Origin: CAIPAT01 sp041665605
Lineage (GTDB): Bacteria > Verrucomicrobiota > Lentisphaeria > Victivallales > Victivallaceae
Assembly: GCA_041665605.1 (NCBI GenBank)
Contig: JBAYIO010000065.1
Coordinates: 1 to 33,557, forward strand
Direction: 5' to 3'
Length of the DNA: 33,557 nucleotides
Shown here piece by piece: positions 8,670-17,404 of this stretch. The first letter of the stretch is position 1, and each line of letters begins with the position of its first letter. A model generated the notes under the pieces. That model ran no database searches. It saw only the letters and a program-made list of their open reading frames with translations, and had not been told where the DNA came from. The position numbers and the translations under genes were made by a program.

Positions 8670-9476
8670 TTAAAGATTTTTTGCCGCGAAATTCACCGCG
8701 TTTCTGAAAAATACCACGCCTTCGCCTTCATCCGGCAGTTTGCCTTTCAGCTTGTCGGCCGTCCAGGTCGGGGAGTTGAACGGCGACAGGAAAGCTTCCG
8801 GATGCGGCATCAGGCCGAACAGGCGTCCTGATTCGTCGCAGATACCGGCGATGGAGTTCAGGGAACCGTTCGGCAGGGCAGGGAATTCAGTGGCGATGCT
8901 GCCGTCGGAGTTGGCATAGCGCAGCACTACCAGATTTTTCTTTTCAATTTCTTCCATGGTCTTTTCATCGGCGACAAATTTGCCTTCGCCGTGGCGGATC
9001 GGGAGACGGACCAGATCAATGTCTTTCGTGAAGATGCAGGGACTGGCGGGATTGGCTTTCAGATAGCACCAGTCATCGCGGAAAGAACCGCAGTCATTGT
9101 GCGCCAGTGCGGCCTGCTGGGTGAAATACTGACCGTTGAGCGCGGGGACCATGCCGAGGCGGCTCAGGGTCTGGAAGCCGTTGCAGATGCCGATGACCAG
9201 CTTGCCGTCGGCGATGAATTTTTCCAGTTGATCGCGCAGTTGGAACTTGACCCGGTTGGCAAAAATGGTTCCGGCGCCGAGATGGTCGCCGAAAGAGAAT
9301 CCGCCGATAAAGGCCAGGATATGAAATTCGCTGAGCGAACGTTTACTGTGCAAAATATCATTAAGATGAACCAGTTCGGGGGTGGCGCCGCAATATCTGA
9401 AAGCCGCCGAGGTCTCTTTTTCGCAATTCAAACCGAATCCGGTTATGACCAATACTTTTACATCCGATTTTTCCAT
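8670..9476 (-). CDS. purQ: Phosphoribosylformylglycinamidine synthase glutaminase subunit
   Basis: Class I glutamine amidotransferase that releases ammonia from glutamine for FGAM synthetase in purine synthesis. The 268-residue protein starts KVLVITGFGLNCEKETSAAF, a PurQ N-terminus. The nucleophile is C98 in GICNGFQ, and the partner His-Glu is in MPHPEA (H225, E227). GGFSFGDHLGAG (58-69) is the typical PurQ loop. Length is greater than the roughly 220-230 residues of Bacillus PurQ and closer to the longer PurQ forms. No purL or purS lies within the window, so its partner must be encoded elsewhere. AGGAA precedes the ATG. It sits 98 bases downstream of the SDR gene. Confidence 0.88.
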   Translation of the reverse strand: MEKSDVKVLVITGFGLNCEKETSAAFRYCGATPELVHLNDILHSKRSLSEFHILAFIGGFSFGDHLGAGTIFANRVKFQLRDQLEKFIADGKLVIGICNGFQTLSRLGMVPALNGQYFTQQAALAHNDCGSFRDDWCYLKANPASPCIFTKDIDLVRLPIRHGEGKFVADEKTMEEIEKKNLVVLRYANSDGSIATEFPALPNGSLNSIAGICDESGRLFGLMPHPEAFLSPFNSPTWTADKLKGKLPDEGEGVVFFRNAVNFAAKNL

Positions 9477-9574
9477 TATCTTTCCTGCAGTTTATAATCA
9501 ATTATCAATTCGTAAAATTACCTCTAAACTGCGAAAAATCAACCTGATTCGGCAAAAAAGTAATAAGAGAGAAG

Positions 9575-10324
9575 TCAATAATTGAAATATGCCATCAGGG
9601 TGTTGAACAGGTCGAACTCAAATTTATCGTCGGGGCAGGGAAGCGGTTTCCGCTCCAGATGAAGTGTTCTGAAGTATTGCAATAATTTGAGGATTTCCGA
9701 TACCTTTTTTTCCGCCCGGTGCGCCGGACTGTACGGATTGGCGGTGATTTCGCCGATAATCACCTGATAAATCTCACGGCAGAGATCTTTGACATGGATG
9801 AGCTGCACCGGGGCGTCAACGATGATCTCCGGCGTTTCGCCGTGAGCGATTTTGTAACAGAACGTGGAAACTACGGAATTGTAAAACGGCTTGCCGAGCG
9901 GGCCGAAAGTATTCGGGATGAGCATGCCGGTGGATTTGCCGCCGGCGCGTACTGCCCGTTCATCCAGCAGGCGTCGTCCGTCCCGCTTGGACGCATGGTA
10001 CAGGCCGTCGCGCGATTCATGCGTGGTCGAAGCGAACAGGACATGCGGTTTTACCCCGGCGGCATCCATTGCATCAATCAACTGCCGGACCAGCAGCATA
10101 TTGGTGTCATACATGAACTGTCCGTCGGCGTGGCGGCTGATGGCCGCCAGATGGATTATCACATCGCATTGCGTGGCGAAAGACTGCAATTTCGCCGCAT
10201 CCTGAAAAAAAAACTTTTCAAACGGGATTCTGACGATACTGCGCTGCATTCCCAGAAAATTATACAGATTGGTGCCGATAAATCCGGACTGCCCGGTAAT
10301 GCCGACTCTGAGTTTCTCCTGCAT
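9575..10324 (-). CDS. CapF/WbjC-like SDR reductase domain lacking the cupin domain
   Basis: NAD(P)-dependent extended SDR protein of 249 residues. The cofactor loop is GITGQSGFIG (8-17) and the catalytic YxxxK is Y109/K113 in YHASK. The segment YNSVVSTFCYKIA (148-160) and the ending FEFDLFNTLMAYF closely match the N-terminal domain of CapF/WbjC bifunctional enzymes of UDP-L-FucNAc synthesis, which reduce a 4-keto sugar nucleotide. Those enzymes have about 370 residues because a cupin epimerase domain follows; here the protein stops exactly at the domain boundary and no cupin is encoded downstream. It may act on a sugar nucleotide with a separate epimerase or do only the reduction. The ATG is two bases after the stop of the upstream PABS gene, so the genes are translationally coupled. 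Confidence 0.8.
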   Translation of the reverse strand: MQEKLRVGITGQSGFIGTNLYNFLGMQRSIVRIPFEKFFFQDAAKLQSFATQCDVIIHLAAISRHADGQFMYDTNMLLVRQLIDAMDAAGVKPHVLFASTTHESRDGLYHASKRDGRRLLDERAVRAGGKSTGMLIPNTFGPLGKPFYNSVVSTFCYKIAHGETPEIIVDAPVQLIHVKDLCREIYQVIIGEITANPYSPAHRAEKKVSEILKLLQYFRTLHLERKPLPCPDDKFEFDLFNTLMAYFNY

Positions 10325-10326
10325 AT

Positions 10327-13281
10327 TTATTTCTCCTGCAACTGCCGGTTATTGGTGCTCAGCAGCTTTTCAACTTTCTGTGTCATGACGGTATCGCCTT
10401 TCTGCTTCAGATATGGCAGGCAGTTCGACAGCATTCTTTTATCGGCATCCGGCAGCGTCAGGTATTCCTCAAGGATGGCGAGAAAGTCAGTATGGCAGTC
10501 GAGCCGCATATAAATATTCATGGCGGTGCGCAGGATGGCCTGGTCCTGATACGGCATCATCAACGCCCGGTGCAGCGCGTCCAGCGCTTTTTCTTTATTG
10601 CCGTAATGCAGATACGTCAGCGCCATGCTTTCGTAAACCCAGCAGTTTTTTGGCTCCAGCAGCAGCGCCCGGTTGAATGCCACTTCCGCGCCGATCAGGT
10701 CTCCCTTGATGCCGGACAGAATGCCTTTCATCCGGTAGAACAGCGAGTTGCGGAAGATGGTCGCTTCAGCCATGTTCAAATAAAGATCGGCGTAGTTTAA
10801 ATTCCCCTGGGTGAGCGACTGCACGGACAGTGCGGTGCACAGTTCCCCCTTCAGAAAACTGACTTCCGGATAAAAAGTATTGATATCGCCGGACAGTTCA
10901 ACGTTTTGCAGCAGATTGTCCAGTTCCTGCAGCGCCTGCGCCAACTGCTTGCCGCCCTGGCAGTACAGAACCGGTTCAGTTCCTATGAACAATTTCCGGC
11001 GGACGGAGTCGGCCAGCGCCTGGTTGAACGGGATCAGTTCGTTGAGTTTGCTCTGTTTGTACAAGGCGGTAAGGGCGTCCATGTTTTGTTTGTTGAAATC
11101 ATTATGCGTGAAATATCTTTCCAGCACCGGGTGCTCGTAGGTATTGATTTCATTCGCCGGGAACATCCGGCAATATTCCGCAACCGTGCAGATATAATAG
11201 GAACAGACAATATCATTGTCCAGCAGGTTTTTTGAGGCGGCGTTTTTAATTTCCTGATAGTTTTGCGCGACCTGCTGATAAGTGACGCCGCTATTTTTAT
11301 AGGCGACCAGGCCGAGAAAGGCGGAGTCGCGGGTGAGGTCGTTGAAAAACAGTCTGCCGTCGGGGAAGACCTGGCGGAAAGTGTTGATGATGACAGCCAG
11401 ATGTTCAGGCGGAATCTGCCTGACCGGCAGCCATTGAATAAATATTCCGTTATCGCTCATGATCTTCCGGATATCGGAAAAAGTCTCCAGGCTGTACATG
11501 ATCGGCGTGGCGGCGCAGTTGTACTGGTAATTATCCGAGAGAATGATGTCGTATTTGCGGGGGGCGCTTTTGATGAACATCCGCGCGTCGTCAATGGACA
11601 GCTTAAAGTTTATGTCCCCGAGAATGTTATTGTTTTCCTTCTGGAAATAGGAGGATAATTTTACCGAGGTCGGCAGCAGTTCAATGCAGTCGACGGACCT
11701 GACTTCGGCATCCGCGAACGCGGACGCGGTAATCCCGGTGGCGAGCGAAATGACCAGCGCGTTTTCCTTGCGCGGCGCCAGCAGAACCGGAATCAGCCCC
11801 TGTTTCTTCTGTTTGCGTTCCGCGATGTAGCCGGTGCCGCCGGAGATATAAGTGCGGTTGAGGCATAGAATCCGGTTCGGGTTGTCAAAATCTTTTTCTT
11901 CAAATATTTCCACATCGGCATCCGCGCCGGTTATATGGGAGATCAAATAATAGTTTTTAAACGGCGCTGTTTTAAAAAGCTGGTAAGACGCCGCGGCAAA
12001 CAGCATGATGGCGAAGCTGTAGAGAATGATCTTTTTCCCCGGCTTGTTTTTCAACAGCAGTACGAGCGGAATCGCGAAAATAAGCAGATTGACCCCGGTG
12101 ATCAGCAGGTTGCAGCCGGCCAGGTTCAGCAGGATCAGGCCGAACAGCAGTGCGCCGCAGATCGCGCCGGCGCTGTTAGTGGTGACGCTCAGAAATGCCA
12201 GTTGAGCATTGCCGGCAGACCTGTTGTTCAGCGAATAATTGAACAGCATCGGGAACAGCAGGCCCATGATAAAACCGGGAATTCCGGCGATAAGCATAGT
12301 AATCAGCGCCGCTTTCAGACTGAACAGCAGCAGTGACCCGGAGGTGACGAAATATTGGAAAAAGTTAAAGTACTCCTGCAGGCCGAGGCAGAGTTGCGAA
12401 CTCAGCGCCAGCAGCAGGCAGGCGTTCAGGATGTTCTTTTTATTTGATTTGAAAAACCGGTTGGAGACCGATCCCAGAAACAGGGCAGCCAGCAGCGCGA
12501 CGGTGATGGTTGAAAAAACATAACGGTTGTTGGGAAAATATCTCATCAGGCTTCTGACCCATAATACTTCCATGCCGATGGTGATCAGCCCCAGCAGAAA
12601 GAACAGCAGGCTCGCCATGCGGTTATTTTTCAGCAGCGGAAGCATCCGGCCGGCATCGGGTTCGACCGCCTTGACATCATTGCCGCGGAGACGGGTTTTG
12701 TAATATACTGCCAGGCAGATTATGTTGAGCGTCGCCGCGATGCCGACGCAGGCAATCAGCGAGGTGTAAAGATTGAGAAATTCAAACATGAAGAACCCGC
12801 CGGCAAATGCCCCGGCCGCCGAACCCAGGCAGGATATCCCGTACAGCAGTCCGATTTTGCCGCCGGTGTTGAACACCTTTAAATACAGCGGGAAACGCAG
12901 CCCCAGCAAAGTGCTCAAGGGCAGGAAGGCCGGTAGAAAAAGCAGATATTTGATAAGCTGCCGCCATTCGAGCGGCCATTCCACCGGAACATTTGCCGCA
13001 TAGATTCTGCTGGTAAGTTCAATCAGCCACGGCGTCAGCAGCGCCGCCGGAATAATTAATATTTCCGTGATGATTAAAACAGCGATCAGCCGTTTATTGG
13101 AACTTTTGTTTAAGAAATATCTGGACAGCATGTTGCCGCACAGGATGCCGGTCAGGAAAGTAAGCAGCACGATGCTTACCGCAAAAATGGACACCCCCAG
13201 ATGGATCTCCGTATATTTCAGGGTCAAAAATTCATAGTACAATGAACTGAAACCGCTCAGCAGCAGAATCAAATAACTCAT
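10327..13281 (-). CDS. Membrane-embedded PABS (spermidine-synthase-like)-TPR fusion protein
   Basis: A 984-residue three-part protein. Residues 1 to about 440 form a polytopic membrane domain (roughly 12 helices, starting SYLILLLSGFSSLYYEF) of the kind fused to bacterial spermidine-synthase-like domains. A PABS/Rossmann methyltransferase-like domain spans about 450-665, with the SAM-site strand VISLATGIT, the acidic CIELLP strand end, SIDDARMF and YDIILSDNY. The glycine-rich SAM loop is weaker than in true spermidine synthases, so polyamine synthesis is doubtful. The C-terminal 160 residues contain TPR-like helices (GDLIGAEVAFNRALLLEPKN, GNKEKALDALHRALMMP). ATG with AGGAA upstream. It heads the operon with the CapF-like SDR, purQ and deaminase genes. 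Function of this fused family is largely unknown. Confidence 0.8.
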   Translation of the reverse strand: MSYLILLLSGFSSLYYEFLTLKYTEIHLGVSIFAVSIVLLTFLTGILCGNMLSRYFLNKSSNKRLIAVLIITEILIIPAALLTPWLIELTSRIYAANVPVEWPLEWRQLIKYLLFLPAFLPLSTLLGLRFPLYLKVFNTGGKIGLLYGISCLGSAAGAFAGGFFMFEFLNLYTSLIACVGIAATLNIICLAVYYKTRLRGNDVKAVEPDAGRMLPLLKNNRMASLLFFLLGLITIGMEVLWVRSLMRYFPNNRYVFSTITVALLAALFLGSVSNRFFKSNKKNILNACLLLALSSQLCLGLQEYFNFFQYFVTSGSLLLFSLKAALITMLIAGIPGFIMGLLFPMLFNYSLNNRSAGNAQLAFLSVTTNSAGAICGALLFGLILLNLAGCNLLITGVNLLIFAIPLVLLLKNKPGKKIILYSFAIMLFAAASYQLFKTAPFKNYYLISHITGADADVEIFEEKDFDNPNRILCLNRTYISGGTGYIAERKQKKQGLIPVLLAPRKENALVISLATGITASAFADAEVRSVDCIELLPTSVKLSSYFQKENNNILGDINFKLSIDDARMFIKSAPRKYDIILSDNYQYNCAATPIMYSLETFSDIRKIMSDNGIFIQWLPVRQIPPEHLAVIINTFRQVFPDGRLFFNDLTRDSAFLGLVAYKNSGVTYQQVAQNYQEIKNAASKNLLDNDIVCSYYICTVAEYCRMFPANEINTYEHPVLERYFTHNDFNKQNMDALTALYKQSKLNELIPFNQALADSVRRKLFIGTEPVLYCQGGKQLAQALQELDNLLQNVELSGDINTFYPEVSFLKGELCTALSVQSLTQGNLNYADLYLNMAEATIFRNSLFYRMKGILSGIKGDLIGAEVAFNRALLLEPKNCWVYESMALTYLHYGNKEKALDALHRALMMPYQDQAILRTAMNIYMRLDCHTDFLAILEEYLTLPDADKRMLSNCLPYLKQKGDTVMTQKVEKLLSTNNRQLQEK

Positions 13282-13350
13282 ATCAATGTTCCTATCGGCA
13301 GTAAAGCCAATTACAGTCGCGCACAGGTTTTAATAATTTTATATCCGGAT

Positions 13351-13380
13351 AATATAATGCGTCTACAATACCCGAGTCAA
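13351..13380 (-). promoter_or_regulatory. Predicted promoter of the PABS-SDR-purQ-deaminase operon
   Basis: On the minus strand TTGACT (13375-13380) and TATATT (13351-13356) are separated by 18 bases, about 70 bases upstream of the PABS start codon. It sits in the gap after the Gate-domain gene, so the downstream operon can be transcribed independently of the carbohydrate locus. Confidence 0.6.
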
Positions 13381-13418
13381 GCGGCAGACACAATCTTCCG
13401 GAATTTCAATAAATAATA

Positions 13419-14390
13419 TTAAGGCAGGCAGGCATGTTTGAAGAAAAATTTATCGAACTGTTTCTCTGAAATAAGCGAAACCAGCTTAACAAGCAGAAAG
13501 ACAAAAATCAAAGAAAATAAAAATCTGCCGACAAAAATGGCCGTAAAATTGGCTCCGATCAGCATCATAAGCAGCGTATCTTCAATAATGCTGTGGCAAA
13601 GTCCCATCAGGGACAATGAAAAAAATAAATCTTTCTTGTGAATATGTCCTCGCTTTGCCTCGCTTAGAATTAGTCCGGCGCCATACATAATTCCAAGTAT
13701 CATTCCCACTATAGTAATATTTATTGCGTTGCTTCCTATGCCGACCGGCGCAAGTACCGGGGTGAGAATTTTTGAAAACAGTTCTGTAATCTTCAATTTC
13801 TTCAGAATTTTCATCATTATCATAAGAGCGAAGATGATGACGAAAACCATGATGAGATTGAGTATTTGCGCATAAATCCACCCGCCGGCAGAATTATTCA
13901 CCGCTGCCGGCTTCCACAGTAAATTATTTGTGGATTGCAGAAGGTTGAAATGACCGCAAATAAGATTCAATATCGCCCCGTAGACCAAGGCCCCGCCGAA
14001 GCGTATCAGAAACATCACTGAATAGCGGGCTCCCGCTTTTCTGGCGATGCCCAATTCCATCGGGATGCCGTGCGCGATCAGCATCATTGAGGATAAAATC
14101 GTTACTTGGGCGACTGTCAGAGGTGATTCCGGCGGCAGCGAGAGAAATACCGCTATTCCGCCGTACAGGCTTGTGACAAGAGTTGTACCCCATACTATGC
14201 CTAAATCCCCCGGCAGCCCCGCTATCTTCATTAACGGGGAAACGCAAACGGCAAGATACCTGATTAAGCCAAGCTCCTCAAGTAGCTTTACAATTATAAT
14301 TACCGGAATCATTACTTTAAACAGTATGGCGCTGACTTTGACAGATTCCAGAAAAAGTTCTCCGGCCGATATGATCGCTCTTTTTACCAT
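13419..14390 (-). CDS. Nucleoside-recognition (Gate) domain membrane protein
   Basis: Polytopic inner-membrane protein of 323 residues with about eight to nine hydrophobic helices. It has the internally repeated Gate-domain pattern also seen in SpmA/SpmB and concentrative nucleoside transporters: SVKVSAILFKVMIPVIIIVK...PLMKIAGLPGDLGIVWGTTL in the first half and ILTPVLAPVGIGSNAINITIVGMILG in the second. The substrate is unknown; transport of a nucleoside or another small molecule is possible. The start ATG has no good Shine-Dalgarno sequence but lies 24 bases after the DUF4838 stop, suggesting translation coupled to the upstream gene. It is the last gene of the series running from the GntR-LacI regulator. 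Confidence 0.75.
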   Translation of the reverse strand: MVKRAIISAGELFLESVKVSAILFKVMIPVIIIVKLLEELGLIRYLAVCVSPLMKIAGLPGDLGIVWGTTLVTSLYGGIAVFLSLPPESPLTVAQVTILSSMMLIAHGIPMELGIARKAGARYSVMFLIRFGGALVYGAILNLICGHFNLLQSTNNLLWKPAAVNNSAGGWIYAQILNLIMVFVIIFALMIMMKILKKLKITELFSKILTPVLAPVGIGSNAINITIVGMILGIMYGAGLILSEAKRGHIHKKDLFFSLSLMGLCHSIIEDTLLMMLIGANFTAIFVGRFLFSLIFVFLLVKLVSLISEKQFDKFFFKHACLP

Positions 14391-14414
14391 GGTTTTGAAT
14401 GATTCTATAATATT

Positions 14415-17369
14415 TTATTGAGCCGGGACTTCGCGCAGTTTAATATTATCAAACCAGGCGCTGCCCTCTGCTTTGAGAATCAGGAGTTTGAGATATGACT
14501 GGTTTTTGCCGCTATTAGTCTTCGGTCCGGTGATGAATTCGAATCCCTGTTTGGTCCAGGGGATCGTGCCGGTCAGCGAGTTGTCAGGGAACCAGCAGTT
14601 TTTATCATCCCATATGTTCACTCTTACGCCGCCGCGCGGCGAGACCGGCTTTATGTCATCAATCCTGACATCAAAGGTCAGTTTATATTTAGTGTTCGGT
14701 TTCAAGGCTGGCAGCGCCTGGGTCAGCGCCAGGCTCTCATCGCCTTTATTCTGCAGTTTGATGCTTTTGCCGCCAGGTTCCGGGGCGGTTGAATCATCAA
14801 GTGTAATAAACTGCCCTTCTTTAAGCGTAACCGGAAGATTCCATTTTCCGAAAGACTTTCCAGTTTGTGTCACTTTGCTGAAGCTGCCGTCCACGATTGA
14901 AGTGTCCTTATATACTCCGAAAAAGAGTGTCCCGAAGTTATCAATTTCATGAAACCCGTTTTTCAGATACGGGCTCCATGTATAATTGGAACTGCCGCTG
15001 CTGAGAACGCGGTTGCGATTAAAATTGGCGGGGAAGCCTTTGGTATTCATCCCTTCCAGGTTCTTCAACGGAATCGCGATTTCCGCAGTCCAGCCGTCAC
15101 GACCTTTGCCGGTTTTAACAATTGCTTCGCTGTTCCAGTTCCAGTCGCTTATGGACTCTGAACCAATTTTGCTGACTTTCACGTCAGACAGACATCCAGG
15201 CATATTAATCATCAGATGATAGTAATTTTTCCGGTCTCCGGATGGATTGAGAAAAATTTCCACGGAAGAGTCCCTGTACGCCTTTTTATCGTCATTTTCT
15301 CTCATAACCGCGATTGCCTGGTCAAGTTTCGGCTCTTTGCAATCGAACCCCAGATACAGATAATCTTTGTTTATTAACGCCTTTACTGTAGTTTTGACGG
15401 CATCTTTATCGGTGCCGAACGGCGTCATGGAAATCTCATTGGCGGTCTGCCAGGCCGGGTCGTCGAGTTTTCCATCGATGTTAATGTTCCTGCCGGCAGG
15501 CAAGTCTTTTACGCTGCATACCAGGCCGGCGATATCATTTTTGGCATCGGAATAGGCTTTCGCCTGTTTCGTCAGCGTATCCAGAAAATCATTGCGCATA
15601 TATTTAATTCTTTTCAATGCATCGGCGTCCCGGGCCGCCATTTTTTCCGCCTGGTCGAAGAGGGCGGTCAGCGACGCTATTTCCTGCGATGAGTAGATTT
15701 GCTCCCATATTTCATATTCTGACGGCGGCGCGACTATCGGGCCTTCCGAAGTGCTCATTACCTTTTTAATGATCTTATTAATCCACAGGTATTCAATACG
15801 CTCAAAAAACTTTTTCATGGGGTCGGCGGCGGGGCCGTACATCAACAAATAGTATTCATTGAGTATCTTGTCAACATCGGTTGAATTATCCCAGCAGACT
15901 TTGCCGAACACATAGTAGTTCAAGTGATTAAAAGTGAAAAGGTCTGTTTTGGTTTGAAGAAAAGCGCCGGTAATATATGGCGACAGCGATTTGTAGTAAT
16001 TGCCGACTGCGCGCGGGGTTGAAGTGGGAATTCCAGGAATGTTCAGGCTCGCGAATTTGCCGGCATAATTCCACAGCCAGACTTTGTGTCCGAGCTTTTT
16101 CGTCCAGTTCTGTATTTCCTGGTTGTCTCTTTTCTGTGTGCTGGTGCAGGCTTCGCCCCAGGGGCCCAGTTCCGCCACCATCACCAGAACATTGTCCGGA
16201 ATATCCTGCTTGATCACCGGAGCGTAGAAAGTATAAGCCATCATGGTAACGTATCCGGGGATCTTATTCTGTTTAAGTTTAAGCGCAGTTTCGATGGTTG
16301 TTTCCCATAGAAACTCCGATGTGGCCTGGTCGCCGCCGCTGAAATGTTTCTGGCATTCCGGACAGCGGCAGAAATACAATCCGTCCTGCGGCATGGTATT
16401 GAAATAGCCCTTCTGGTAGCCGCTTGGCGGCCAGACTTTTCTGCCGGGAATGCGGCTTTCCACTGGTTTGCCGGTCAGGAATGCTTCCGCGTCCTTATAT
16501 ATTTCTTCGCGAATCCCGCTGCTGTAGCACAATTGACCGGGAAATGTCAGCGACGGATTGCAATGCCGGACGCCGTTGTCCATCATCGCAAAATATTCCG
16601 GATGAGTTTTGCCAAATCTATCTAGATAATCCAAGTCCCTTAATCCGTGACAATTCGGAATATATTCAGTCTGCATCCGGTAACGGCAGGCTGCTTGGTT
16701 TTTATCATAATAATCCGTGCTGCTCTTTTGTCCAGGCCATTTACCGTCGTAAGTGGAATAACTCCGCGCGGTATAATCAGGGCGCTCCACAATATCCATC
16801 GCCGGAATCTTCAAGTTGCTGCTCTTCTGTACAATCGTTCCCATATCGCCAGGGAAATAGAATCTGACACCGGCGAAGCGTTCCAGAAAATCATAAGCGC
16901 CAAACAGCGTTCCGCGTTCATGTAATTGTCCCCAGATGCCGGTTTTAAACTGTTCGTCCGGCTTTTTGTCCGGATCGTCCCTGCCGGCGATAACAATTGT
17001 GCCGCCGATGCTTTTAATGATGAACCCGTCGCGCGGCAGCGATTTTACATTCACGCCCAGTTTGCGGGTCAGTTCATTATCTCCGATCAGCAACGCGGTT
17101 CTGCCCGGAGTCAGCGAGGAGGTAACGGATATTTTACCCCCGATAGTTTTCTCCAGAAATGTCTGCAATTCCTGAGCGGCATACTTCGCCACATTGCTTG
17201 AGCTTTCTGGCACAACTATTTCAAACTGCGCACGGCCATTTTCCGCCAGCGACAGCATTTGAGTTTCGTCCAGCTTGACAGAGCGTTTTGCTTCTCCCGC
17301 ATAGCAGGCTGTAATCATACAGGCGACCGTACAAGCCAGCAAGACGACTTTGACCGCATTTCCACTCAT
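14415..17369 (-). CDS. Secreted DUF4838 glycosidase-like protein with two carbohydrate-binding modules
   Basis: Predicted exported 984-residue glycan-active protein. The N-terminus (VVLLACTVACMITAC) is a signal peptide; ITAC at 19-22 fits a lipobox, so it may be a lipoprotein, though cleavage after CYA is also possible. Residues 40-190 resemble the alpha-glucuronidase (GH67) N-terminal domain (AAQELQTFLEKTIGGKI, GTLFGAYDFLERFAGVRFY). DUF4838 covers about 220-490, including CRCPECQKHF (334-343), a cysteine motif also found in the TIM-barrel protein at 26763-27794. A CBM9-like module (about 628-820, INIDGKLDDPAW) and a CBM4/9-like beta domain (about 830-984) follow. ATG with AAGGAG upstream. 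It lies 35 bases after the URO-D-like gene. Enzymatic activity is likely but the substrate is not known. Confidence 0.85.
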   Translation of the reverse strand: MSGNAVKVVLLACTVACMITACYAGEAKRSVKLDETQMLSLAENGRAQFEIVVPESSSNVAKYAAQELQTFLEKTIGGKISVTSSLTPGRTALLIGDNELTRKLGVNVKSLPRDGFIIKSIGGTIVIAGRDDPDKKPDEQFKTGIWGQLHERGTLFGAYDFLERFAGVRFYFPGDMGTIVQKSSNLKIPAMDIVERPDYTARSYSTYDGKWPGQKSSTDYYDKNQAACRYRMQTEYIPNCHGLRDLDYLDRFGKTHPEYFAMMDNGVRHCNPSLTFPGQLCYSSGIREEIYKDAEAFLTGKPVESRIPGRKVWPPSGYQKGYFNTMPQDGLYFCRCPECQKHFSGGDQATSEFLWETTIETALKLKQNKIPGYVTMMAYTFYAPVIKQDIPDNVLVMVAELGPWGEACTSTQKRDNQEIQNWTKKLGHKVWLWNYAGKFASLNIPGIPTSTPRAVGNYYKSLSPYITGAFLQTKTDLFTFNHLNYYVFGKVCWDNSTDVDKILNEYYLLMYGPAADPMKKFFERIEYLWINKIIKKVMSTSEGPIVAPPSEYEIWEQIYSSQEIASLTALFDQAEKMAARDADALKRIKYMRNDFLDTLTKQAKAYSDAKNDIAGLVCSVKDLPAGRNINIDGKLDDPAWQTANEISMTPFGTDKDAVKTTVKALINKDYLYLGFDCKEPKLDQAIAVMRENDDKKAYRDSSVEIFLNPSGDRKNYYHLMINMPGCLSDVKVSKIGSESISDWNWNSEAIVKTGKGRDGWTAEIAIPLKNLEGMNTKGFPANFNRNRVLSSGSSNYTWSPYLKNGFHEIDNFGTLFFGVYKDTSIVDGSFSKVTQTGKSFGKWNLPVTLKEGQFITLDDSTAPEPGGKSIKLQNKGDESLALTQALPALKPNTKYKLTFDVRIDDIKPVSPRGGVRVNIWDDKNCWFPDNSLTGTIPWTKQGFEFITGPKTNSGKNQSYLKLLILKAEGSAWFDNIKLREVPAQ

Positions 17370-17404
17370 TTTTATCTCCTTGGTTGTTATTAAGATATTG
17401 AATA

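Noticed and set aside
9719..10513. 264-codon plus-strand open frame
   Set aside because: It lies antisense to the CapF-like SDR gene and the end of the PABS gene, has no recognisable domain, and the minus-strand frame has clear motifs.
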